Shown: positions 16,533-24,302 of the stretch, piece by piece
Layout: every line of letters starts with the position of its first letter
Numbering within the stretch: position 1 is the first letter of the stretch
DNA from: Streptomyces rugosispiralis
Lineage (GTDB): Bacteria > Actinomycetota > Actinomycetes > Streptomycetales > Streptomycetaceae
Assembly (NCBI RefSeq): GCF_024505145.1
Contig: NZ_JANIAA010000018.1
Coordinates: 1 to 64,000 of the forward strand
Direction: 5' to 3'
DNA length: 64,000 nt
Notes under the pieces: model-generated
The model's input: only the letters and a program-made list of their open reading frames with translations
Told to the model about the DNA's origin: nothing
The model's database searches: none
Translations under genes and position numbers: made by a program

Positions 16533-17674
16533 ACGGCTCCCGAGTCCTCGTCCTCAACTCCGGCTCCTCGTCCTTGAAGTACCAGCTGCTGGACATGGCC
16601 GACGGCTCCCGTCCGGCCTCCGGCATCGTGGAGCGCATCGGCGAGGGCCCCGTCACCGACCACGCGGCGGCCCTGAAGCAGGTGGCCGACGAACTGGCCG
16701 CCAAGGGCCTGGGCCTCCACTCGCCCGAGCTGGCGGCGGTCGGCCACCGGGTGGTGCACGGCGGCACCCGGTTCACCGAGCCGACCCTGATCACCGACGA
16801 GGTGGTCGAGGAGATCGAGAAGCTGATCCCGCTGGCCCCGCTGCACAACCCGGCCAATGTCACCGGGATCAAGGTGGCCCGAGCGCTGCGCCCGGACCTG
16901 CCGCAGGTCGCGGTCTTCGACACGGCGTTCCACTCCACCATCCCGGAGGCGGCGGCGCGCTACGCGATCGACGTGGCGACCGCCGACCGCTGGGGGGTGC
17001 GGCGCTACGGCTTCCACGGCACCTCGCACGCGTATGTCTCCCGGGCCACCGCGGAGCTGCTGGGCAAGGAGCCCGCGGAGGTCAACACGATCGTGCTGCA
17101 CCTGGGCAACGGGGCCAGCGCCTCGGCGGTGCGCGGCGGCACCTGCGTGGAGACCTCGATGGGGCTGACGCCGTTGGAGGGCCTGGTGATGGGTACCCGG
17201 TCCGGGGACATCGACCCGGCGGCGATCTTCCATCTGTCCCGGGTGGGCGGTATGTCGACCGATGAGATCGACACGCTGCTCAACAAGCGCAGCGGTCTTG
17301 CCGGGCTGTGCGGGGACAACGACATGCGCGAGATCGGCCGCCGGATGGGCGAGGGCGACCAGGCCGCCCAGCTCGCCTTCGACATCTACATCCACCGACT
17401 GCGGAAGTATGTGGGTGCGTACACCGCGGTGCTCGGACGGGTGGACGCCATCGCGTTCACCGCCGGTGTGGGGGAGAACTCCGCGGCGGTACGGGAGGCG
17501 GCGACGCGCGGCCTCACCGCGTTCGGCATCGAGGTGGACGGCGTCCGCAACGCGCTGCGCTCCGCCACGGCGCGGCTGATCTCCACGGAGACCAGCCGGG
17601 TCGCGGTGGCCGTGGTGCCCACCGATGAGGAGCTGGAGATCGCCGGCCAGACGTATCGCCTGGTCAGCGCTTAG
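16529..17674 (+). CDS. ackA: Acetate kinase
   Basis: A 381-residue acetokinase of the ASKHA fold that moves phosphate between acetyl phosphate and ADP. Signature motifs are VLVLNSGSSSLKYQL (5-19), HRVVHGGTRF, the catalytic Asp region VFDTAFHSTIPE, RRYGFHGTSHAYVS and HLGNGASASAVRGG, and GDIDP. The GTG start is inside the stop of pta (GTGA), so it is the second gene of a pta-ackA operon. The stop codon lies in a hairpin (17672-17694), indicating that transcription ends there before pyk. Length and motifs are normal. Confidence 0.95.
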   Translation: MNGSRVLVLNSGSSSLKYQLLDMADGSRPASGIVERIGEGPVTDHAAALKQVADELAAKGLGLHSPELAAVGHRVVHGGTRFTEPTLITDEVVEEIEKLIPLAPLHNPANVTGIKVARALRPDLPQVAVFDTAFHSTIPEAAARYAIDVATADRWGVRRYGFHGTSHAYVSRATAELLGKEPAEVNTIVLHLGNGASASAVRGGTCVETSMGLTPLEGLVMGTRSGDIDPAAIFHLSRVGGMSTDEIDTLLNKRSGLAGLCGDNDMREIGRRMGEGDQAAQLAFDIYIHRLRKYVGAYTAVLGRVDAIAFTAGVGENSAAVREAATRGLTAFGIEVDGVRNALRSATARLISTETSRVAVAVVPTDEELEIAGQTYRLVSA

Positions 17675-17694
17675 GGTCCGTCAGCAGGACCCTA
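17672..17694 (+). terminator. Hairpin at the end of ackA
   Basis: TAGGGTCC (17672-17679) and GGACCCTA (17687-17694) are perfect 8-base arms with a 7-base loop. The left arm contains the ackA stop codon. No T-run follows. It separates pta-ackA from the pyk promoter. Confidence 0.6.
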
Positions 17695-17755
17695 GGCTCC
17701 GGTTCCGTTCCGCTATGCCCCTTGACTTGAATATTCCGCTCCGAAACAAACCCGA

Positions 17756-17761
17756 TAGGAT
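17756..17761 (+). promoter_or_regulatory. -10 element of pyk, probable leaderless start
   Basis: TAGGAT at 17756-17761 ends 7 bases before the ATG of pyk at 17769, and no Shine-Dalgarno sequence lies between. This is the usual geometry of leaderless actinobacterial mRNAs. A weak TTCCGC at 17734-17739 could serve as the -35 (16-base spacer). Confidence 0.55.
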
Positions 17762-17768
17762 CTGCCCC

Positions 17769-19196
17769 ATGCGCCGTTCCAAAATCGTCTGCACTCTGGG
17801 CCCCGCCGTCGACTCCTACGACCAGCTGAAGTCCCTGATCGAGGCCGGGATGAACGTGGCCCGGTTCAACATGAGCCACGGAAGCCACCCGGAGCATGAG
17901 GAGCGGTACCACCGCGTCCGCAAGGCCTCCGAGGAGACCGGGCACGCGGTCGGCGTCCTCGCCGACCTCCAGGGCCCCAAGATCCGTCTGGAGACCTTCA
18001 AGGACGGACCGGTGGAGCTGGTCCGCGGTGATGAGTTCATCATCACCACCGAGGACGTGGACGGTGACCGGACCATCTGCGGCACCACCTACAAGGGGCT
18101 GCCGGGCGATGTCTCCAAGGGCGACCAGGTCCTGATCAACGACGGCAACGTCGAGCTGCGGGTCACCGCCGTCGAGGGCCCGCGGGTGCGGACCATCGTC
18201 ATCGAGGGCGGGGTGATCTCCGACCACAAGGGGATCAACCTGCCGGGTGCGGCGGTCAATGTGCCCGCGCTGTCCGAGAAGGACATCGAGGACCTGAAGT
18301 TCGCCCTGCGGATGGGCTGCGACATGGTCGCCCTGTCCTTCGTCCGGGACGCGGCCGACGTCCGGGACGTCCACCGGATCATGGACGAGGTGGGCCGCCG
18401 GGTGCCGGTGATCGCCAAGGTGGAGAAGCCGCAGGCGGTCGCCAACATGACCGATGTCGTCGCGGCCTTCGACGGGGTGATGGTGGCCCGTGGTGACCTC
18501 GCGGTGGAGTATCCGCTGGAGAAGGTCCCGATGGTGCAGAAGCGGCTGATCGAGCTCTGCCGCCGCAACGCCAAGCCGGTGATCGTCGCGACCCAGATGA
18601 TGGAGTCGATGATCACCAACTCCCGGCCCACCCGCGCCGAGGCGTCCGACGTCGCCAACGCGATCCTGGACGGCGCCGACGCGGTGATGCTCTCCGCCGA
18701 GTCCTCGGTCGGCTCGTACCCGATCGAGACCGTCAAGGTGATGTCCCGGATCGTCCAGGCCGCCGAGCAGGAGCTGCTCTCGCGCGGTCTGCAGCCGCTG
18801 GTGCCCGGCAAGAAGCCGCGCACCCAGGGCGGTTCGGTGGCCCGTGCGGCGTGCGAGATCGCCGACTTCCTGGGCGCCAAGTCGCTGGTGGCCTTCACCC
18901 AGTCCGGTGACACCGCCCGCCGGCTGTCCCGCTACCGCGCCCAGCAGCCGATCGTGGCCTTCACCACCGACGCGTCCACCCGCAACCAGCTCACGCTGAG
19001 CTGGGGCGTGGAGTCCTTCGTGGTGCCGTACGTCGAGCACACCGACGCGATGGTCGACCTGGTCGACGCCGAACTGCTGAAGCTGGGCCGCTACTCCGCG
19101 GGCGACACCATGATCATGACCGCCGGTTCGCCCCCCGGCGTCCCCGGCACCACCAACATGGTCCGGGTGCACCACCTGGGCGGCGCGAACCAGTAG
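17769..19196 (+). CDS. pyk: Pyruvate kinase
   Basis: A 475-residue homologue of pyruvate kinase, which turns phosphoenolpyruvate and ADP into pyruvate and ATP. The start MRRSKIVCTLGPAVDSYDQL is typical, followed by NVARFNMSHGS, DLQGPKIRL, the active-site IAKVEKPQAVANM and VARGDLAVEYPLEKVP, and PTRAEASDVANAILDGADAVML. The C-terminal domain (about 350-475) is present. The A domain is interrupted by the B domain at about 70-165 as usual. It is monocistronic: a hairpin ends the operon before it and a very strong terminator follows. Streptomyces usually have two pyk genes; this one is the copy next to ackA/pta. Confidence 0.95.
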   Translation: MRRSKIVCTLGPAVDSYDQLKSLIEAGMNVARFNMSHGSHPEHEERYHRVRKASEETGHAVGVLADLQGPKIRLETFKDGPVELVRGDEFIITTEDVDGDRTICGTTYKGLPGDVSKGDQVLINDGNVELRVTAVEGPRVRTIVIEGGVISDHKGINLPGAAVNVPALSEKDIEDLKFALRMGCDMVALSFVRDAADVRDVHRIMDEVGRRVPVIAKVEKPQAVANMTDVVAAFDGVMVARGDLAVEYPLEKVPMVQKRLIELCRRNAKPVIVATQMMESMITNSRPTRAEASDVANAILDGADAVMLSAESSVGSYPIETVKVMSRIVQAAEQELLSRGLQPLVPGKKPRTQGGSVARAACEIADFLGAKSLVAFTQSGDTARRLSRYRAQQPIVAFTTDASTRNQLTLSWGVESFVVPYVEHTDAMVDLVDAELLKLGRYSAGDTMIMTAGSPPGVPGTTNMVRVHHLGGANQ

Positions 19197-19221
19197 GCGC
19201 CGAACCCCGCCCGTAACGCGT

Positions 19222-19259
19222 CCGTGGGCACCGTCTCCGAGTGGAGGCGGTGCCCACGG
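19222..19259 (+). terminator. pyk terminator, 17-bp stem with GAGT loop
   Basis: Arms 19222-19238 and 19243-19259 pair over 17 bases with one G-U wobble and a GAGT tetraloop; GCGTTTCCC follows. It lies 25 bases after the pyk stop and also faces the convergent gene that ends at 19319. Confidence 0.9.
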
Positions 19260-19318
19260 GCGTTTCCCTCCTCATGGAGGGGTGTGCGGCTCCCGAACGG
19301 GTCGGTGGGGGCGCGGGA

Positions 19319-20689
19319 TCACTCCCCGGTCTTGAACAGGTGCATACCGGGAACGGTCAGGGTGCCGCCGAACTGGCCGGCCTGGGTGACCGTGACATCG
19401 GTGAAGAACACCTCGGGGATGTTCACCGGCGGCGGGCTCTTGGGGCTGAAGGTGATCGGGATGAGCCCCAGCAGGTTCCCCTTCAGCTCCTCGGTGTACA
19501 TGGTCACCGTGCCGTCCCGAATGGTCGACGTGGACCCCTCGCGGGCCTGCACATGCGTGGTGGTCCCGGCCGGGCCCACCACGAGCTGGTGGAGGTCCTT
19601 GATGTCCACGCCCGAGGCGGTGAACTTCAGGACCTTCTTGATCTGGCCCCCCTGCGTCTTGACCTCCACGATGCCCTTGTAGTCCAGGCCGTGCAGGCTC
19701 AGCATCGTGCTCTTGAGGGTCCAGGGGTCCTCGGGCAGCAGGCTCGAGGTCGGGTCCGTCTCGGCGTTGTCGTACGCGTCGGCGTCGAACTTCGGGCAGG
19801 GGAACGCCTCCTTGCCGTCGGCGTCCTTCGAGGCGGACGCGGAGGGCTTGGGAAGCGCCTTGTCCGCCTTGTCCTTGGCGTCGTCGACGGTCTTGCCCAC
19901 CTCGTCCACCGTGTCCTTGACGCCCTTGCCCACCTTGTCCACCGTGTCCTTGACCGGATCGGTGGGCTTGTCGGAGGACTTGGACTTGGACGGGGACGGC
20001 GACGGAGACGGCGACGAACCGGACTTGTCGCCGGCGGACGGGCTCGGCGAGGCGCTCGGCCCGGCCGACTCGTCCCCGCTCTTGTCGCCGGGCGTGAGGA
20101 CGTCGTGCAGCACGTCCCCGAGTCCCAGCGGGTCCAGCGGGTTCTTGGACTTGGAGGGGCTCGGCGAGGCCGAGGGCTCCTTCGACTCCTTCTCGTCCGC
20201 GGAGTCGGAGGACGGAGTGGAGGAGGACGGGGACGGAGACGGCGTGTGAGCGGCCTTGTCGTCCTGGGACCCGGTCCGGCCGTCCGAGGACTCCTCAGAG
20301 CCCTTGGAGCCGTCCTGGGAGCCCTTCTCGGACGAACCCTTGGAGTCCTTGGCGTCCTTGGAGTCCTTGTTCTCGCTCTGCGAGTCCGAGGCGTCCTTGC
20401 CGCCCTTGGTGTCGTCCTTGTCCGTCTCGTCCGGCTGGGACACACACGGTCCGGGCTTGTAGCGGTCCTCGGGCCGGGGGTTGGCCGAGGCGAGCTGCGG
20501 GGTGAGCCCCATGCCCATCAGCACGGCCGTCGGCATGGCGGCCAGCGCTATGGCCTTACCGGCTGGCACCTGAAGGCGGGTGAGGACCGACTTCTTCGGT
20601 GCCGCGTGCCGTGGGCCGGTTCTGACCCGGCGTGGGCTCACTCCCTCCGGCCGCTCGGGTCGGTCTTCACCCCGCACGGTGCCTCCCAT
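19319..20689 (-). CDS. Secreted protein with a Ser/Asp/Lys/Pro-rich stalk, third gene of the DUF6230 operon
   Basis: A 456-residue exported protein. An N-terminal region of about 35 basic residues precedes a hydrophobic signal (AGKAIALAAMPTAVLMGMGL) ending in an ASA-type cleavage site. Residues of the middle part are almost pure Ser, Asp, Lys, Glu and Pro (SPSPSPSPSKS, KDSKDAKDSKG) with a DTVDKVGKGVKDTVDEVGK repeat. The C-terminal 130 residues are a compact beta-rich domain (MLSLHGLDYKGIVEVKT, HVQAREGSTSTI, VTVTQAGQFGGTL). It looks like a globular head on a flexible stalk at the cell surface. The ATG at 20689 lies within the end of the DUF6114 gene (23-base overlap), so it is the last gene of a three-gene operon. 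Function unknown. Confidence 0.75.
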   Translation of the reverse strand: MGGTVRGEDRPERPEGVSPRRVRTGPRHAAPKKSVLTRLQVPAGKAIALAAMPTAVLMGMGLTPQLASANPRPEDRYKPGPCVSQPDETDKDDTKGGKDASDSQSENKDSKDAKDSKGSSEKGSQDGSKGSEESSDGRTGSQDDKAAHTPSPSPSSSTPSSDSADEKESKEPSASPSPSKSKNPLDPLGLGDVLHDVLTPGDKSGDESAGPSASPSPSAGDKSGSSPSPSPSPSKSKSSDKPTDPVKDTVDKVGKGVKDTVDEVGKTVDDAKDKADKALPKPSASASKDADGKEAFPCPKFDADAYDNAETDPTSSLLPEDPWTLKSTMLSLHGLDYKGIVEVKTQGGQIKKVLKFTASGVDIKDLHQLVVGPAGTTTHVQAREGSTSTIRDGTVTMYTEELKGNLLGLIPITFSPKSPPPVNIPEVFFTDVTVTQAGQFGGTLTVPGMHLFKTGE

Positions 20690-21197
20690 TCGTGGCTTCC
20701 TGGTCCGGCGCGGACCCGGCCCCGGCCGGCTCCGGCACGCTTCCACCGTTCCCGTCGTCCTCCGACACGTTTCCCGGCCCCTCGGCCGGCTGCGCGGAGG
20801 GAGCCTCCCCGGGCGCCCAGGCGATGCTCATGCCGCCGCCGAAGAGCGCGAGCAGGAATCCCATCAGGAAGCCGCCGAAGTTCGAGACGGGGATCGACAC
20901 CAGACCGAGCAGGATCGTGGCGACTCCGGCGAACACCCGCACCATGGGCTGGAACCACATGGTCAGGCCCAGGACCACCAACAGCACCCCGATGATCAGC
21001 GAGGCCGATCCGGCGGTGGTGGACATGTTGATGGTGAATCCACCGGCGTTGAGGTCGTTGTACGGGAAGTACATGATCGGTACGCCTGCCAGCAGGCTCA
21101 ACAGCCCCGCCCAGAACGGGCGCTGCCAGCGCCATGCCCTGAAGGACTCCCGCCAACGGCTGATACGGTCACTCGCCCCCGGCGACTCGGCACTCAT
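20667..21197 (-). CDS. DUF6114 membrane protein
   Basis: A 176-residue integral membrane protein with four hydrophobic segments (about residues 28-120: WAGLLSLLAGVPIMYFP, ASLIIGVLLVVLGLTMWF, FAGVATILLGLVSIP, GFLMGFLLALFGGGMSIAW) and a Pro/Gly/Ser-rich cytosolic tail. The pattern FRAWRWQRPFWAGL at the start is typical of the DUF6114 family, which occurs beside DUF6230 proteins in Streptomyces. The ATG at 21197 was chosen since the family starts shortly before this motif. It lies between a DUF6230 secreted protein and another exported protein, so it may be a membrane anchor or assembly factor for them. Confidence 0.85.
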   Translation of the reverse strand: MSAESPGASDRISRWRESFRAWRWQRPFWAGLLSLLAGVPIMYFPYNDLNAGGFTINMSTTAGSASLIIGVLLVVLGLTMWFQPMVRVFAGVATILLGLVSIPVSNFGGFLMGFLLALFGGGMSIAWAPGEAPSAQPAEGPGNVSEDDGNGGSVPEPAGAGSAPDQEATNGRHRAG

Positions 21198-21334
21198 TGA
21201 AAACAGCTCCCTGGGGCTGGCGATCGGTGTGATCGCGGTTGTTCTACAGCGAGTACTAGCCTGGCGCATACACGCTGCGGGTCGATGCCCGGGTGAGGGG
21301 CAGCACCGCGGCCCCCCACCCATGGCTCAGCTGA

Positions 21335-21952
21335 TCAGAAGCACTCGTTCTTGCCCTTGCTGACCTTCATCGAAAGGCCGGAGAGCTTGAACGTGCCCGC
21401 GCTGGTCGCCCAGGCGGTCTGCTTCACACCGATCAGCGTGGCGGAATCGGACTGCTGGCCGAACGAACCGGGATCGGCAGCGTCGCCCTTGTGAATGCCG
21501 GGACCCTTGTGGGCGTCACCCGCCGCGACACCGATGTCGATCCCACGGAACGTGGCGTCCGCGTTGAGCTGATCGAGATCGATGAAGAGGTTCTTGGCCT
21601 CAACCTTCTTGCTGCCGTTGCCGGCCGTCAGCTTCAGCGACACATCGCCGAAGACCGGAACCGGGATCACGACCGACTGGCAGAGGCCCTTGAGCTTCGC
21701 GCTCTTGAACGCCGACACCGCGACGGGGATCTTCTTGCCCCCGTGCTGGGTGTCAAGCGCGCCGTACTGCGCGAACCCGGTGCCGTCGAGCCGGTCGACC
21801 GAGACCTTGAACTGCTGACCGGACACGTTGAACGAGGCCGCGAGCGCACCCTGGGACAGGGCGACGCCGATCGCGGCCGTGGCAGCAACGCTCGGCACCA
21901 TGACAACGGCGAACCGCTTCCATCTGGTGCCGCCACGAGCCACGGACTCCAT
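21335..21952 (-). CDS. DUF6230 family exported protein
   Basis: A 205-residue protein with a signal sequence (RFAVVMVPSVAATAAIGVALSQGALAASF) and a beta-rich body: FNVSGQQFKVSVDRLDGTGFAQYGA, LCQSVVIPVPVFG and KNLFIDLDQLNADATFRGIDIG. These match the DUF6230 family, which is nearly always followed by DUF6114 in Streptomyces. The ATG at 21952 has a good GGAGGAAAG ribosome-binding site. It is the first gene of the operon DUF6230-DUF6114-stalk protein. No catalytic residues are evident. Some members have been labelled cholesterol esterase, but nothing here resembles an esterase serine motif. Confidence 0.85.
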   Translation of the reverse strand: MESVARGGTRWKRFAVVMVPSVAATAAIGVALSQGALAASFNVSGQQFKVSVDRLDGTGFAQYGALDTQHGGKKIPVAVSAFKSAKLKGLCQSVVIPVPVFGDVSLKLTAGNGSKKVEAKNLFIDLDQLNADATFRGIDIGVAAGDAHKGPGIHKGDAADPGSFGQQSDSATLIGVKQTAWATSAGTFKLSGLSMKVSKGKNECF

Positions 21953-22307
21953 GACTTTCCTCCTTCTCGGACGTACATCTCCGGCCGGGGCTGGGCCCCG
22001 GACCTGGGATGGGAGAAGTGCTACGTCCTCGGGAAGGAGAGCGCCCACGTCTCACAGGCGCACACCGCACCCGAAACACCGGCGATCACCCCCGAGCGAC
22101 AACCACTGGCCACGCAATCTCGCGCAACCTCCTGGACAGGCCCTGCCTTGTGGGCAGAGACCCCCCTGTCCACGGTCGGCGCCACTGCCGCCGACCTGCC
22201 CGGTGGGGACCCAACCACACCGACGCGCCGACCGGATGCCGAGCTACGGGGGGATGGACCGAGCTTGGCCGATCGTGGTCCATTCCCGGCTTGGGCACAA
22301 GGGGTTC

Positions 22308-22323
22308 GTTACTAGCGAGTAAC
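22308..22323. promoter_or_regulatory. Palindrome GTTACTAGCGAGTAAC, probable regulator site
   Basis: Perfect 6-base arms GTTACT/AGTAAC around AGCG. A closely related site, GTACTGACGAGTAC, lies at 38283-38296 in front of the acetyl-CoA acetyltransferase gene. Its role could be for the DUF6230 operon on the left or for the putative small RNA on the right. Confidence 0.5.
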
Positions 22324-22329
22324 GGACGG

Positions 22330-22501
22330 ATAACCGAACCGCGGCAGGACGGTCGAGATCGGGCACGTACGGTTGCCGGACAGTGACCGGAAAGAGAGGG
22401 AGATTTACTCCAAGACCGGACAAAGTCCGGGGTTGCCTTTACTGGCAGTAACAGCGACCGCGTTTACCAAGTTTTGGCAAAGAGCGGTCGCTGTTTTGTT
22501 T
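22330..22501 (+). ncRNA. Putative small RNA ending in an intrinsic terminator
   Basis: On the plus strand there are two hairpins with no gene to serve. The first is CCGGAC-AAA-GTCCGG (22416-22430). The second has perfect 12-base arms (22450-22461 and 22484-22495), an inner extension TTTACCAA/TTTGGCAAA, and is followed by TTGTTTG. The T-rich tract is on the plus-strand side, while the neighbouring thioredoxin gene ends from the minus strand, where the tract is absent. A small transcript starting after the palindrome at 22308-22323 is the simplest reading. The 5' end is a guess. Confidence 0.45.
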
Positions 22502-22514
22502 GAGGAGCCGGAGG

Positions 22515-23486
22515 TCAGAACAGCACCCGCGCCAACGCGCCGCGCGCCGCCACCACTCGGGGGTCCTCACCGCCGATCACGTCGAAGAGACTCAGGAGAT
22601 GAACGCGGGCCGCGTCCCGGTCCTCCCCCGCCGTACGGCGCACCACGTCCACCAACCGGCCGAAGGCGTCCTCCACATGACCGCCCACCAGGTCGAGGTC
22701 GGCCGCCGCGATCTGGGCCTTGGCGTCCGCCGGGTTCTCCGCGGCCGCCTTGCGCACCTGCGCGGCGTCCACGCCCTGAACGCGCTCCAGCAACTGGGCC
22801 TGCGCCAGGCCCAGCTTGGCCTCGCTGTTGGCGGGGTCGTCGGCGAGCAGGTTCTGGTACGCCCGCACCGCACCGCCCAGGTCACCGGCGTCCAGCGCCT
22901 GGTGGGCCGCGGCGAGCGCGATGTCCTGCGGCGACTCGGGGACCTCCGGGGCGGCCTCCTCGGCACCCTCGTCCTGGGCGCCGGGTTCGACCGGTGCACC
23001 CACGATGCCGAACTGCTGCTCCGCCGCCTGGATCAGCTGGTCCAGCACCTGGCGGATCTGTGCCTCGGGCGCGGCGCCCTGGAAGAGCGGCACCGGCTGG
23101 CCCGCGATCACCGCGAAGACCGCGGGGATGCCCTGGACGCCGAACTGCTGGAAGAGCATCTGGTTGGCGTCGACGTCGATCTTCGCGAGGACGAACCGCC
23201 CCGCGTACTCCGTGGCCAGCCGCTCCAGGACGGGACCGAGCTGCTTGCACGGCTCGCACCACTCGGCCCAGAAGTCGATGACGACCGGCACTTCGGTGGA
23301 GCGCTGCAGGACGTCCTGCTGAAAACCCGCCTCGTCGACATTGAAGATCAGACGGCCGGGCGCCGGCGCGCCCCCGGTGCGGGCCGTCTCGGCCCGCGCC
23401 CGCTCCGCCTTCTGCTTCGCTTCTCCGGCCGCCTTCACCGCGGCGAGGTCGACCACTCCACTCATGGACATGTTCCGTGGCTGCAT
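22515..23486 (-). CDS. Thioredoxin-TPR co-chaperone, CnoX/YbbN-like
   Basis: A 323-residue cytosolic protein. Residues 45-150 are a thioredoxin fold with the active-site WCEPCK (Cys77 and Cys80) and the cis-proline at GIPAVFAV; residues 180-320 carry TPR-like helices (ALAAAHQALDAGDLGGAVRAYQNLL). This is the YbbN/CnoX architecture, a chaperedoxin that protects proteins and hands them to GroEL. Unlike E. coli YbbN (SxxC), both cysteines are present, so a redox role is possible. It is divergent from a TetR gene; the perfect TetR operator lies 71 bases upstream of its start, so it may be part of that regulator's target set. Confidence 0.9.
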   Translation of the reverse strand: MQPRNMSMSGVVDLAAVKAAGEAKQKAERARAETARTGGAPAPGRLIFNVDEAGFQQDVLQRSTEVPVVIDFWAEWCEPCKQLGPVLERLATEYAGRFVLAKIDVDANQMLFQQFGVQGIPAVFAVIAGQPVPLFQGAAPEAQIRQVLDQLIQAAEQQFGIVGAPVEPGAQDEGAEEAAPEVPESPQDIALAAAHQALDAGDLGGAVRAYQNLLADDPANSEAKLGLAQAQLLERVQGVDAAQVRKAAAENPADAKAQIAAADLDLVGGHVEDAFGRLVDVVRRTAGEDRDAARVHLLSLFDVIGGEDPRVVAARGALARVLF

Positions 23487-23557
23487 GGTCCCATCCTCCC
23501 CTCTCAGCGCGGTGAAGGGAAAAGCGCATCAGCCGATGGACCGGCCGTGGCATGCCC

Positions 23558-23580
23558 TTACGCTACGAGTCGTAGCGTAA
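23558..23580. promoter_or_regulatory. Perfect 23-bp palindrome, operator of the TetR gene at 23625
   Basis: TTACGCTACGA at 23558-23568 and its exact reverse complement at 23570-23580 flank a single G. It is centred between the divergent cnoX-like and tetR starts, 45 bases upstream of the tetR ATG, just before its promoter. Such a site is what a TetR dimer binds. Confidence 0.8.
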
Positions 23581-23611
23581 CTCACCCGGGACGATGCGCG
23601 GTACTGGCGGG

Positions 23612-23617
23612 TAGGGT
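23612..23617 (+). promoter_or_regulatory. -10 element of tetR, leaderless
   Basis: TAGGGT at 23612-23617 ends 7 bases before the ATG at 23625, with no ribosome-binding site. Leaderless transcription is likely. Confidence 0.5.
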
Positions 23618-23624
23618 GCCGCGC

Positions 23625-24302
23625 ATGAGCCCGTCCGCACGCCGCACCGGGCGCCCGCGCAGCGCCGAGGCCGACCGCGCCATCCTCGGCGCCACGCGTG
23701 CCGCCCTGGTGGAACTGGGCTGGGCGAAGCTGACCCTGGGCGATGTGGCGGCACGCGCCGGAGTCGCCAAGACGACCCTCTACCGCCGCTGGGCGAGCAA
23801 GTGCGAACTGGTGGTGGACGCGGTCGCGGCGGTCTTCGACGAACACCTGGAAGCGGGCGACCACGGCAGTCTGCACGCCGATGTGGAGGCCGCGGTGATC
23901 CGGCTGGGGGCGCTGCTGGAGCGCCCCGAGACGGGCACCGCGCTGATGGCCGTCCTCGCCGAGGCCATGCACGACGAGTCGCTGCGCCGCCGGGTGCGCT
24001 CGGCGATCGTGGACCGGCAGAAGCGGCTGGTGGCGATCGGCCGGGAGCGCGCCCGGCTCCGCGGTGAGCTGCCGCGCGAGGAGGACCCGGAGGCGTCGGC
24101 CCGCAACGCGGACCTGATCTTCGACGCGGTCGCCGGGACGGTGCTCCACCGGCTGATGGTCAGCGCGGAGCCGGTGGACCCGCGCTGGGCGCGGGACTTC
24201 ACGGATCTGCTGCTGTACGGGATGGCCGGAGCGGACTCCGACGGCGCGGCGGCCGCCGGACCCGCCCCGGACCCGGCTCAGAAGCCGGCCGGCTCCGTGT
24301 AG
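23625..24302 (+). CDS. TetR/AcrR family regulator
   Basis: A 225-residue TetR protein. The helix-turn-helix is at residues 8-55: ADRAILGATRAALVELGWAK, then LGDVAARAGVAKTTLYRRW, with the W-x-SK end typical of the family. The rest is the ligand domain of the TetR_C_11-like kind. A perfect 23-base palindrome lies in front of the gene, so it is likely autoregulatory and may also control the divergent thioredoxin-TPR gene. Its 3' end overlaps the convergent icmA gene by 25 bases. A GTG three codons upstream is an alternative start. Confidence 0.9.
   Translation: MSPSARRTGRPRSAEADRAILGATRAALVELGWAKLTLGDVAARAGVAKTTLYRRWASKCELVVDAVAAVFDEHLEAGDHGSLHADVEAAVIRLGALLERPETGTALMAVLAEAMHDESLRRRVRSAIVDRQKRLVAIGRERARLRGELPREEDPEASARNADLIFDAVAGTVLHRLMVSAEPVDPRWARDFTDLLLYGMAGADSDGAAAAGPAPDPAQKPAGSV

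Larger units (their letters stand above)
21953..22514. other. 562-bp intergenic region holding a palindrome and a probable small RNA
   Basis: No convincing coding sequence lies here. The region upstream of the DUF6230 gene contains the perfect palindrome at 22308-22323 and, on the plus strand, a short hairpin (22416-22430) and a strong U-rich terminator (22450-22501). The short open frames present have no start signals or codon bias distinct from their complements. Confidence 0.6.

Noticed and set aside
15626..17674. A single 682-codon frame linking pta and ackA as a fusion
   Set aside because: Its first 300 codons are out of frame with pta and lack any domain; ackA starts at the GTG at 16529 inside the pta stop.
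17664..19175. 503-codon minus-strand frame opposite pyk
   Set aside because: pyk itself is unambiguous; the frame is a shadow.
20689..20746. Longer start (20746) for the stalk protein
   Set aside because: It adds basic low-complexity residues deep inside the DUF6114 gene; the signal sequence follows the 20689 start well.
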